Source of the DNA: JACQHC01 sp035559715
GTDB taxonomy: Bacteria; Gemmatimonadota; Gemmatimonadetes; Gemmatimonadales; GWC2-71-9
Direction: 5' to 3'
Length of the DNA: 17,687 bases
Assembly: GCA_035559715.1 (NCBI GenBank)
Contig: DATMAW010000088.1
Location: 1 to 17,687 of the forward strand
A program made the position numbers and the translations under genes. Position 1 is the first letter of the stretch; every line of letters starts with the position of its first letter. The notes beneath the pieces were generated by a model, which did not search any database, was not told the origin of the DNA, and worked only from the letters and a program-made list of their open reading frames with translations. Shown one piece after another: positions 8,462 through 16,500 of the stretch.

Positions 8462-8711
8462 GCTCACGTTCACTCACGACGGACGCACGTTTCGGTGTTG
8501 GGTGGACATGGAGGGCCGGACGGCCGGCGGCATGACCCGACCGTCCAGTGCGGCCTGGGTGGTGGAGGTGGACGGCGTGATGCACGTTCCATTCGACGCG
8601 AGCCCGGACGACACGCCGGCGGACGTCGAACGGAAGGTTGTTGCCTGGTACGACGCGGATCGCCCCAAGAGGAAGACCGCGCCGCGACGACAGAAGGACA
8701 TCTTGGGGTAA
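8448..8711 (+). CDS. 87-aa hypothetical protein
   Basis: A small cytoplasmic protein starting MSSDKLTFTHDGRTF. The N-terminal two thirds read as short beta strands (RTFRCWVDMEG, AWVVEVDGVMHVPFD), then a helix (TPADVERKVVAWYDADR) and a basic tail (PKRKTAPRRQKD). There is no signal peptide or Cys pair. ATG 8448 lacks a ribosome site and may rely on the overlapping mini-ORF; in-frame ATG 8343 lies inside the candidate promoter and is unlikely. Its stop codon TAA (8709-8711) overlaps the apparent start of the lipoprotein gene. I do not recognise the family. Confidence 0.6.
   Translation: MSSDKLTFTHDGRTFRCWVDMEGRTAGGMTRPSSAAWVVEVDGVMHVPFDASPDDTPADVERKVVAWYDADRPKRKTAPRRQKDILG
8692..8698 (+). promoter_or_regulatory. 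ribosome binding site that places the lipoprotein start
   Basis: AGAAGGA lies 9 nt before the codon GTA at 8708. There is no ATG, GTG or TTG in the lipoprotein frame between 8501 and the signal peptide, so this site is the main reason for putting the start at 8708. Confidence 0.5.
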
Positions 8712-9925
8712 GAACTGGGTCCCGCCTGACCGCGCTTGCGGCGATTGTCTCGGCTCTCGCGTGCGCCGGATCCACACCCACCGACTCCGAAGGACCGCCG
8801 CCGCAGGACACCACCGGGGGCACCGCCGGTCCCCCTCGTCCGGTAGTCGTGGCCAGCATTCCGATCCCACCGAACTACGGCGTGCACGACACGTTCGTCC
8901 GCGACGGCATTGCGCTCGTGTGCGCATGGAACACCGGCTTGATCCTGTACGACGTGGGGAACGGGATTCGGAACGGAACTCCGGCGCGGCCGGTCGAGGT
9001 CTCCCGCATCGTCACGGAGTCCACCGTGGGATTCACCGGCGCCCGGGTGCACAACGCCTGGTGGTTCCACAACCCCGCCAACGGCGAGAAGCGGTACGTG
9101 TTCGTGGGGCAGGAAGGGCCGGCAACCATCGGGGAGTCTTCCCGCGGGGACATCCACGTCGTGGACGTCTCGGATCTCACCAGGCCCGTTCAGGTGGCGC
9201 GCTACCACATGAGCGGGACCGCCAAACCGGCTGGCGCCCACAACTTCTGGATGGATGAGCAGGCGCAGGTCCTCTACGCCGCGTTCTATAACGGTGGAGT
9301 GGTGGCGCTCGACGTGTCCGGCACGCTCTCGGGCGATCTCGCGAGCCGGGAAATCGCGCGGCTCGCGCCCGGAGGTGCGGAGACCTTCACGTGGGGCGTC
9401 CAGTTGGTGGGGCCTTCGCTCTATGCCGCGGACATGCTGAGTGGGCTCTACCAGCTCCAGTTGTCGGGGGGCGCGTTCACGGTGGCAAGCGGCGGAGCGA
9501 ACGTGCCGGAGCGGTTTTCATCGGATCTGTGGGTGCATGGCAACGTGGCGTACACGGGGACCTGGGGGAGCCGGCTGGGTCGTGGGGGGAACGTGCTCAA
9601 GATCTGGAGTCTGTCTGCGAGCGGCGCCCCGGCGTTGTCGGACTCGCTCGTCATCGCGGACATTGGCACGGTGAGCGACGTGCAAGTGAGCGCCGACGGG
9701 AAGATGCTCGTGCTCACGGCGGAAAACGGCCCGGCGGCCGGGTTGTACGTGTATTCGCTGGCCAATCCGCTGCGTCCCTCGGCGCTTGCGTCCACGCTGA
9801 TTGATACAGGCCTGCACACCGGTACCGTGGCGGACATCGGGGGCAAGCGATACGTGTTTGCCGCGAAGAACCCGGCCAACCCCGAGTTGATTGTCTTCGA
9901 CATCACGGCGCTCATCCCGCAGTGA
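8708..9925 (+). CDS. LVIVD-type beta-propeller lipoprotein, non-standard GTA start
   Basis: From codon 8708 the 405-aa product reads (M)RTGSRLTALAAIVSALAC, a typical lipoprotein signal with lipidated Cys19, followed by a Pro/Gly/Thr-rich linker. The body is a repeat propeller of LVIVD type: GLILYDVGNG, IHVVDVSDLTRPVQVARYH, GGVVALDVSG, LYVYSLANPLRPSALAS and a final LIVFDITALI. Members are envelope-anchored proteins of unknown function. The oddity is the start: the codon is GTA, and the nearest in-frame standard start upstream (GTG 8495 / TTG 8498) would put some 70 unrelated residues ahead of the signal peptide. A single G for A at 8710 would give GTG and a normal GTGA overlap with the upstream gene. 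It is therefore a rare start codon, a sequence error or a natural start-codon lesion. Confidence 0.75.
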   Translation, partial: VRTGSRLTALAAIVSALACAGSTPTDSEGPPPQDTTGGTAGPPRPVVVASIPIPPNYGVHDTFVRDGIALVCAWNTGLILYDVGNGIRNGTPARPVEVSRIVTESTVGFTGARVHNAWWFHNPANGEKRYVFVGQEGPATIGESSRGDIHVVDVSDLTRPVQVARYHMSGTAKPAGAHNFWMDEQAQVLYAAFYNGGVVALDVSGTLSGDLASREIARLAPGGAETFTWGVQLVGPSLYAADMLSGLYQLQLSGGAFTVASGGANVPERFSSDLWVHGNVAYTGTWGSRLGRGGNVLKIWSLSASGAPALSDSLVIADIGTVSDVQVSADGKMLVLTAENGPAAGLYVYSLANPLRPSALASTLIDTGLHTGTVADIGGKRYVFAAKNPANPELIVFDITALIPQ

Positions 9926-10033
9926 TCCCGGCGTCGGGTCACCGTCGCTCATGGCGCAGCCAGGTTGCCTTCGTGTCAGCCCCCACTCAGCTTTCCCAAC
10001 CGTTGTTTCCCGGCCGACTTCTTGGAGGAAGAC

Positions 10034-10612
10034 ATGAGGCGTGCACGAGTTACGGCGCTTTCGGCGATCCTGGCCGGGATAGGGGCGGTCCCGGCCCATG
10101 CGCAGTTCAACTGCTGGTTCCGCGGCAACCCCGCTCAGATCGCCCAGCGGCCCAGTCCCCCGGACTCCGCCGAGGTTCGGCTCGGGGGCGCCACCGTGAA
10201 GGTGTGCTACGGCGCCCCGTCGGCCAACGGGCGGAAAATCATGGGCGGCCTGGTGCCCCTGGGGCAGCCCTGGAGACTCGGCGCCAACGAGGCCACCACC
10301 ATCAACGTTCCATTCGCCGCGGAGATCGCCGGCGTTCGCATGGAGCCCGGAACGTACTCGCTGTACGCGATTCCCGGCGAATCCGAGTGGGAGATCGTGG
10401 TGAATCGTGCGCTCCAGCGCTGGGGCATACCGATCAACGACGAGATCCGGGCGCAGGACGTGGGGTCGGGCAGGGTGCCGGTGGAGACGCTCCCGGCGCC
10501 GGTGGATCAGCTGAGCCTCACGTTCGGATCCACGACCGAGAGCGCCACGGAGCTGGTGATCGAGTGGGAGCGGACCCGCGTGCGCGTGCCGATTCGGCGT
10601 CTCGGTGCGTAG
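10034..10612 (+). CDS. secreted DUF2911-domain protein
   Basis: A 192-aa exported protein. GGAGGA (10024-10029) 4 nt upstream sets the ATG; the longer frame from 9965 is not supported. The signal peptide ends AHA|Q24. The DUF2911 pattern is clear: VCYGAPSANGRKIMGG, then LGQPWRLGANEATTI, then PGTYSLYAIPGESEWEIVVN, and LSLTF with ELVIEWE near the end. Residues Cys27 and Cys65 could form a disulfide. The family's function is unknown. It sits 21 bp ahead of the OsmC-family gene and is probably co-transcribed with it. Confidence 0.9.
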   Translation: MRRARVTALSAILAGIGAVPAHAQFNCWFRGNPAQIAQRPSPPDSAEVRLGGATVKVCYGAPSANGRKIMGGLVPLGQPWRLGANEATTINVPFAAEIAGVRMEPGTYSLYAIPGESEWEIVVNRALQRWGIPINDEIRAQDVGSGRVPVETLPAPVDQLSLTFGSTTESATELVIEWERTRVRVPIRRLGA

Positions 10613-10633
10613 CGACCCGATCGTGAGGCCGCG

Positions 10634-11101
10634 ATGAACGAGCCGTTCTACGTCGCCCGCGCCAGCGTGGAAAAAGTCGCAGGCACCCACCGGCGCGCTG
10701 TGCTGCCACTGGGGGTTGTGATTGACTTCGGCGTCCACGGGGCCGTGAAAGCGCACTATCGGCTTACCGACGCGCGGGACCTTCCGCTCCCGGTGGACTA
10801 CATCGTCGCGGCTACGGGGGCCTGAATGCTGGGCACGCTGAACGGCGCACTGGAGGTGCGCGGGATCAAGTTGTCGCCGGCGGAGATTCGGGCGGAGGCG
10901 GAAGGGGTGAACGAGATCCGAGACCGCGTACCCGTCCTCACGCGCATAGACGTGCGGTATCAACTCACGATCCCGCCCGGCACGCGGGAGACGGTGGATC
11001 GAGCGCTGGCAACGCATCAGGACAAGTGCCCCACCGCGCGTTCGATCCAGGGCGCGGTCGAGGTGCGCTGGACCGCCGACGTGAGGGAGGCAGTGGCCTG
11101 A
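10634..11101 (+). CDS. OsmC-family peroxiredoxin-like protein, probable selenoprotein (in-frame TGA = Sec64)
   Basis: GAGG (10625-10628) precedes ATG 10634 by 5 nt. The frame meets TGA at 10823-10825 and then continues open to TGA 11099-11101, giving 155 residues, a normal OsmC/Ohr length. OsmC proteins reduce organic hydroperoxides with two cysteines: the first at the start of the central helix after an 'AA-G-C' turn, the second in a 'CP-S' turn. Here IVAATGA-U64-MLGTLNGAL places the TGA exactly at the first Cys, and HQDKC132PTARS supplies the second. No other lesion is seen, and a hairpin follows the TGA at SECIS distance. I infer selenocysteine insertion. The alternative is a nonsense mutation of a Cys codon. 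Split calls at 10634-10825 and 10826-11101 would be artefacts. The stop overlaps the next gene. Confidence 0.82.
10845..10861 (+). promoter_or_regulatory. SECIS-like hairpin downstream of the in-frame TGA
   Basis: GCGCAC (10845-10850) and GTGCGC (10856-10861) form a perfect 6-bp stem with loop TGGAG. The stem begins 19 nt and the loop 25 nt after the TGA. Bacterial SECIS elements are small coding-region hairpins whose apical loop lies roughly 16-37 nt after UGA and has a G among its first two bases; this one has G in second place. SelB would bind it to deliver Sec-tRNA. Its role is inferred. Confidence 0.65.
11084..11090 (+). promoter_or_regulatory. ribosome binding site supporting the CTG start at 11098
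   Basis: AGGGAGG lies inside the end of the OsmC-family gene, 7 nt before CTG 11098. The alternative starts GTG 11026 and GTG 11134 have no comparable site, so this decides the start of the membrane protein. Confidence 0.5.
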
Positions 11102-13383
11102 GCCAAACGGAAAGCCCGCGCGTTCCCTTCCGCGTGGCACTGGCGATCTCGCTCGGCGCTTTTCTGCTGTTCGTGGTGCAACCCATCTCCGGCCGACTGC
11201 TGTTGCCGCGGTTCGGCGGCGCGGCGGGGGCGTGGGTTGCCTGCCTGTTGTTCTTCCAGGCAACGGTGCTCGTAGGATACTGGTACGCCGACCTCGTTTG
11301 CCGTCGGCTGCCGCTCGCCGCACAGGCGCGGACCCACATCGCGTTGCTCGGCGCCGCAACGTTGCTTCTCGTCATGCGGCCACCGGCAGCGGGAATCGCC
11401 GGGCCCGGCGGGGACTCCGTGGCGGACGTGGTGCGGCTGCTCGCGACGTCGGTTGGCGTGCCGGGCCTGGTGCTCGCGGCTGGCAGCCCGCTGTTGCAGC
11501 GATGGTTCGTGGTCGAATCCGGCGGCCAGCCCCCGTATCGGCTGTTCGCCGTGTCCAATGCCGCGTCCCTCGCGGGCCTCGTTGCCTATCCGTTCGTGAT
11601 CGAGCCGGCGATCGGGCTCAAGCATCAGGCAGCCGCGTGGACGTGGCTGTTCGGGGCATTCGCCGCCGCGACGGCCTGGAATGCGGCGGCGGTCATTCGT
11701 CACGCGCAAGTCGGGAGGGGCACGCGGGACACCGCGGAGCCCGGAGGCGGTGGAGCGTCGCCGGGTGCCGGCGAGCGTTTCACGTGGGCGGCCCTGGCGG
11801 CCGCCGGGTCCTCGCTCCTGCTTGCAACCACCAATCAGCTGTCGCTCGACATCTCCGGATTCCCGTTCGTCTGGGTGGTGCCGCTCGCGTTGTACCTGCT
11901 CACGTTCATTGTCTGTTTTGACCATTCGCGGTGGTATCAACGGCGCGTGGTCTTCACGGCGCTCGCCGTCGCCGTCCCCCTCGCCGTTGGCGTTCTCGTG
12001 GCCGGCAATCGAGCGTCGTTCTGGCTGCAGCTCGTGGCCTACGGCGCCGCCCTCGCGGCCTGTTGCATGGCGTGCCATGGCGAGCTGGTGCGGCGGAAGC
12101 CGGCGCCGGCGTTCGTCACGTCGTTCTATCTCGCGATCGCGAGCGGTGGACTTATCGGAGGGCTGTTCGTGACCCTGATTGCCCCGCTCGCATTTCGGGG
12201 GTTCTGGGAGCTTCACGTGAGCCTGGTCGCGGGCTGCACGCTTCCCGCGATGGCCGCGCTCGACGACCGTCGGGTTGTGCCCACGGGGCGGGCGCTGCTC
12301 GTGGCGTATGCCGCGGTCCTCACGGCGCTGGTGCTCCTCGCGGCGATTGTCGCCCCGGACCCGCGGCTATGGCAAGGCCATGGCAAGTATCTCGCGGCGG
12401 TGGTGGCGGCGTTGCTTGTGGCGGGCGCCGGCGTGTTCGGGGACTTGCAGCGGAACCGGCGTGGCGAAGCGTCCCGTTGGTATCGCGTGGCGCTCCCCGC
12501 CGCGCTGCTGGCGCTTCCCGTCGCTCTGTTACTCCAGATCGCCGACTTCAGTCGTGACACGCTGCACGGCCGGCGGAGTTTTTACGGACTGATCCGCGTG
12601 ATGGAGTGGCGGAGCCAGGATGTCCCGGAGCGGTCGCTCGTTCACGGGTACATCAGTCACGGCAAGCAATACGTGGATCCGCGGTTCGAGGATTGGCCCA
12701 CGGCGTACTACGGAACCGAGAGCGGCGTCGGTGTGGCGCTGCGACATCTCACGCAACGAGCGGGGAATCGTCCTGTCCGCATCGGCGTCGTCGGACTCGG
12801 CGTCGGGACGCTCGCGACGTACGGCCGCCCCGGAGACACGGTGCGGTTCTACGAGTTGGACCCGGCTGTGGCCGAGGTGGCCGGTGCGTACTTCAGCTTC
12901 CTCGCTCAATCGCCCGCAGAGATCCAGTTGGTGATCGGCGACGCGCGCCTCCGGATGGAAGAGGAGCGATCGCTCGGCGAGTTGCAGCGGTTCGACCTCC
13001 TCGCCGTGGACGCGTTCCTCGGCGACGCGATCCCGGTGCACCTGCTCACCGCGGAGGCGATCGCACTCTATCGGGAGCATCTTGCCGGGCAGGGGCTGCT
13101 CGCGCTGCACCTGTCGAGCCGATTGCTGGACCTGCCCGCCCTGGCCCACGGCCTGGCGGCACGTCACGGGCTTCGTGCGGTGCTCGTCCACTCCCCGGGC
13201 CGCGCCGAACTTGGGACGTTCGATGCCACGTGGGTGATTCTTGCCGGGCCGGACAATCCGTTCTTCGCGACGGCGGGGACCGCGCTCTCGCGCTGGCCCG
13301 AGGACATCGAGCGGCGCAGCACTGTCTGGACGGATGACCACGCCAGTCTGTGGCGCTTGTTCCGGCGGCGCGGCGCCGGCTAG
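11098..13383 (+). CDS. polytopic membrane protein fused to a spermidine-synthase-like domain
   Basis: This 761-aa inner-membrane protein belongs to the 'fused MFS/spermidine synthase' type. About fourteen hydrophobic segments fill residues 12-490, beginning VALAISLGAFLLFVVQPISG. The C-terminal domain has a Rossmann methyltransferase/aminopropyltransferase core: GVVGLGVGT (563-571), acidic Glu586 in RFYELD, GDARL with Asp615, and Asp638 in AVDAFLGDAIPVHLL. In true SpeE enzymes the last motif is DSSDP, so polyamine synthesis is not assured; the substrate is unknown. The start is CTG 11098, backed by AGGGAGG and a CTGA overlap with the OsmC-family stop. GTG 11026 would bury the start deep in the upstream gene; GTG 11134 lacks a ribosome site. 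The stop TAG interlocks with that of the minus-strand mini-gene. Confidence 0.85.
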   Translation: MSQTESPRVPFRVALAISLGAFLLFVVQPISGRLLLPRFGGAAGAWVACLLFFQATVLVGYWYADLVCRRLPLAAQARTHIALLGAATLLLVMRPPAAGIAGPGGDSVADVVRLLATSVGVPGLVLAAGSPLLQRWFVVESGGQPPYRLFAVSNAASLAGLVAYPFVIEPAIGLKHQAAAWTWLFGAFAAATAWNAAAVIRHAQVGRGTRDTAEPGGGGASPGAGERFTWAALAAAGSSLLLATTNQLSLDISGFPFVWVVPLALYLLTFIVCFDHSRWYQRRVVFTALAVAVPLAVGVLVAGNRASFWLQLVAYGAALAACCMACHGELVRRKPAPAFVTSFYLAIASGGLIGGLFVTLIAPLAFRGFWELHVSLVAGCTLPAMAALDDRRVVPTGRALLVAYAAVLTALVLLAAIVAPDPRLWQGHGKYLAAVVAALLVAGAGVFGDLQRNRRGEASRWYRVALPAALLALPVALLLQIADFSRDTLHGRRSFYGLIRVMEWRSQDVPERSLVHGYISHGKQYVDPRFEDWPTAYYGTESGVGVALRHLTQRAGNRPVRIGVVGLGVGTLATYGRPGDTVRFYELDPAVAEVAGAYFSFLAQSPAEIQLVIGDARLRMEEERSLGELQRFDLLAVDAFLGDAIPVHLLTAEAIALYREHLAGQGLLALHLSSRLLDLPALAHGLAARHGLRAVLVHSPGRAELGTFDATWVILAGPDNPFFATAGTALSRWPEDIERRSTVWTDDHASLWRLFRRRGAG

Positions 13384-13466
13384 CGGGCGTGTCGGCGCTT
13401 GCGCATCTGGCGGCGGATCCGGCTTCCTCGTTTCCGGCGGCCGCGGTGTTTCTTGGGATATGCCAC
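13380..13466 (-). CDS. 28-aa Arg/Lys-rich mini-protein, possibly ribosome-associated
   Basis: GTG 13466 opens a 28-codon frame: MAYPKKHRGRRKRG, then a second basic block with Ile17, Gln20 and Met21, ending HAR. It has 11 Arg, 4 Lys, 2 His and no acidic residue. A full-length AAGGAGGTGA Shine-Dalgarno lies just upstream, far better than most in this window, which argues for real and strong translation. The size and charge recall tiny ribosomal proteins and peptides such as bTHX, bL37 or bacterial AURKAIP1/COX24-like proteins, but I cannot assign it to any of them. It lies 107 bp after the propeller gene on the same strand and may share its transcript or use its own promoter. Its stop overlaps the stop of the opposing membrane-protein gene. 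Confidence 0.7.
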   Translation of the reverse strand: MAYPKKHRGRRKRGSRIRRQMRKRRHAR

Positions 13467-13472
13467 TTCGGC

Positions 13473-13482
13473 TCACCTCCTT
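13473..13482 (-). promoter_or_regulatory. ideal Shine-Dalgarno for the 28-aa gene
   Basis: Read on the minus strand this is AAGGAGGTGA, complementary over ten bases to the conserved 3' end of 16S rRNA. It ends 6 nt before GTG 13466. It proves the reading frame better than the very short ORF could. Confidence 0.75.
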
Positions 13483-13573
13483 CCGTCTCAACTGCCATTG
13501 CGCGACTCGGTCTCATCCTCCCCAATTCAAGATGGATTGGCGGAACGCCGGCGAACAAGGATGCGCATGTTGC

Positions 13574-16500
13574 TCACGGGCGCACCACCCTGCTAATCCG
13601 CGGCTCCAACCGGCCCACGAACTCCCGGTAGTACGCCATCTGACTGCGTTGATCCGCGGTGAGCAGCCCGGCCCACGCACCGATCTCGTTGTACAGCCCG
13701 ATCAACCGACTCCTCAACTCAGCGGCAAGCTCCGCCACCTCGGCGATCTCCCGCGCGTCACTGCGGCGAGCACGTTCGGCTGCGGGCAGGGAATCGAGTC
13801 GCTGCTTCAGCGCCGCCACGGCGTCCGCCCGGGGCGCAAAGCCGCGGATCGCTTCGCCGATCGCCACCAACGTATCGTGCCAGCCCGCCAGCACCTGCGG
13901 GCTCACCGTGATCCGCGGATCGTTGAGCACGCGGACCTTCTGCTCGCGCGTGGTCCCGCCCGCGGTGAGCCGCACCGTGTAGTCGCCCGGCAGGACCCAC
14001 GGCCCCTGCACCCGACCTCCTTGACCGAAGCCGAACTCCTGCCCCGGCGTCGGCGCTCCCTGGCGCGCTGCAAGGATGTCGGCATGGCGGAGATTCCAGA
14101 CCACGCGATTCAGACCGGCCCGACCGCTCGCCCGCACGCGGTTTACCTCCCGTCCCGCGGCGTCGTGAATCGTCACGGACACCGCCGACGTGTCTCGCTG
14201 CTCCCGCAGGTAGTAGTCAATCGTGGCTCCGGCCGGCGGGTTCTCGCCGCGGAAGATCATATCTCCCGTGTGCGCCGTCTCGTCCGTGTAGCGGATCTGC
14301 TCGGCCGGCTCGATGGTGAACAGATGCGCGTCGGCGCGAAGCACCTCGGGTGAGAGTTCCTGGAGTGCATTGATGTTGTCCAGAATCCAGATGCCGCGCC
14401 CGTGCGTCCCGAGCACCAGGTCGTTCTCGCGCGCGTGGATCACGAGGTCGTTGTGCGCGAGCGTGGGCATGTTGCCGCGAAGCTCGACCCAGTGCGCGCC
14501 GCCGTCGTTGGAGTAGAACAGCCCCAGCTCGGTACCGAGGAACAACACGCGGGGGTTTCTCAGATCTTCACGGATCGTGCGCGCCACCCGCCGCGGCGGG
14601 AGATCGGACACGATGGACGTCCACGTCTGGCCGAAGTCTGTGGATGTGAACAGGTAGTTGGTGAAATCGTTGTTTCGGTAATTGTTGATCGCCACGTACA
14701 CGGTGCCTTCGGCATGACGTGACGCTTCGATCCCGGAGATCCATGCCGAGCGTGGCAAACCCGGAATCCGGCCCGCCACGTTGGTCCATGTTCGCCCGTC
14801 ATCGCGTGAGACCTGGAGATTGCCGTCGTCCGTGCCCACGTACAGCACACCACGCCGGAGTGGCGATTCGGCGATCTGCGTGATCGTGGGGTAGTACGGA
14901 ATGCCGTCGTCCAGGGAGTGCGTGGAGTCCTGGGCCCGCTGTCCCATGATGGCGATCTCGCGGCGGTTCACTTTCGTGGTGAGATCGCCCAGGTCCTGCC
15001 ACGTGTCGCCCTTGTCCGTGCTCTTCCACAGCTTGTTCGTGCCGGCGTAGAGCGTGTTGTTGTCGAATGCGGAGATGACGTATGGCCCGTCCCAGTTCGC
15101 CGGCGCCATGGCGTTCAGCAGCTCGGGCTCTGGCGTGCCGCTGAACCACGCCTCGAAGTTCCGCCGGGCGGCGATCGCGCCGCGCGGATCGCCGGGCCGG
15201 ATGGACTTCCGCTCCCGGGTGACCAGATCCAGCCGCTGGAGCCCGAGGTACTGGGACTCGGTGTAGACGGTGCGGCCGTCCACGGTGTCCGGCCACGCTA
15301 GAAAGCCGTCGCCGCCGTTCACCTGGAACCAGTCTTCGAAGCGGATGCCCGTGGTGAGGTATGTCGCCGACGGGCCGATCCAGGTGCCGTTGTCCTGCAG
15401 GCCGCCGTACACGTTGTACGGCTTCTGATTGTCCACGCGCACGCGGTAGTACTGGCTCACGGGAAGGTTGGTGAGGAACAACCAGGTGACGGCCCGATCG
15501 TACGAAATTCCCACGCCGCCGTCGTCGCCCTTGATCACGTGTCGCGAGTCGCGCGGATTCACCCACAGGATGCGGTCGTCCCCGTGCAGCGACTGGCGCG
15601 CGGGGCGGAACGTTCGGCCGCCGTCGTCCGACCAGCTGAACGAGTTCTGCATGTAGATCCGTCGTTCGTCGCTTGGATCCACCAGAATCTGGCTGGCATA
15701 CATGGGCCGTGGGTTCCAGGTGCTCATATGAGTCCACGTCTCGCCCTTGTCTTCGGAGCGATATACGCCGGCTGCGCTCCGGGTGTACGCGGTGGAGGCG
15801 TTGTAGCGGTAGCCCTGCTCCACCGACACGTACACGATCCTGGGATCGCGCCGGTAGATCGAGATGCCGATGCGCCCCTTGTCGCTCGACGGGAGCCCGT
15901 TGCCGAGCTTGCGCCACGTGCGGCCCCCGTCGGTGGACTTCCACAGGGCACTCCCCGGTCCGCCGCCGTGGAACCCGAACGGTTTGCGCATCCGCTGGTA
16001 GGACGCGGCGTACATCGTGCTCGGGTCGTACGGATCAATCGCCACGTCCACCACGCCGGTGATCGTGTCAACGTACAAGACCCTGGTCCACGAGCCGCCG
16101 CCGTCGCGCGACATGTATAGGCCCCGCTCGTCGTTGGCGCCCCACAAGTGTCCCATGGCGGCCACGAACACGATGTTGGGGTCCGTCGGGTGCAGCGCGA
16201 TCCGCCCGATGTGATGCGAGTCGCGAAGCCCCATGTTGCGCCACGTCCTGCCGCCGTCCGCCGACTTGTAGACGCCGTCGCCCCAGGAGTTGCTCTGGCG
16301 ATTGGCCCGCTCGCCGGTGCCGACCCAGACGATGTTGGTGTCCACCTGATGCACGGCAATCGCGCCCACGGAGTGCGTTGCCTCGTTCTGGAACACGGGC
16401 GTGACGGTGATGCCGTTGTTTGTGGTCTTCCACACACCACCCGTGGCTGTGGCGATGTAGAACGTCGTGGGATTCGATTCCACGACCGCGAGATCCACTA

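Noticed and set aside
8495..8707. N-terminal extension of the lipoprotein to GTG 8495
   Set aside because: It would put about 70 Gly/Arg-rich residues ahead of a complete signal peptide and overlap almost the whole 87-aa gene.
10826..11101. Stand-alone 91-aa OsmC-like gene beginning at ATG 10826
   Set aside because: It lacks the N-terminal half of the domain and has no ribosome site; it is the in-frame continuation across the TGA.
9518..11359. 613-aa minus-strand ORF
   Set aside because: It crosses four well-supported plus-strand genes and an intergenic spacer, and has no domain.
13241..14353. 370-aa plus-strand ORF
   Set aside because: It overlaps the membrane-protein end and the second propeller on the other strand; a shadow frame without motifs.
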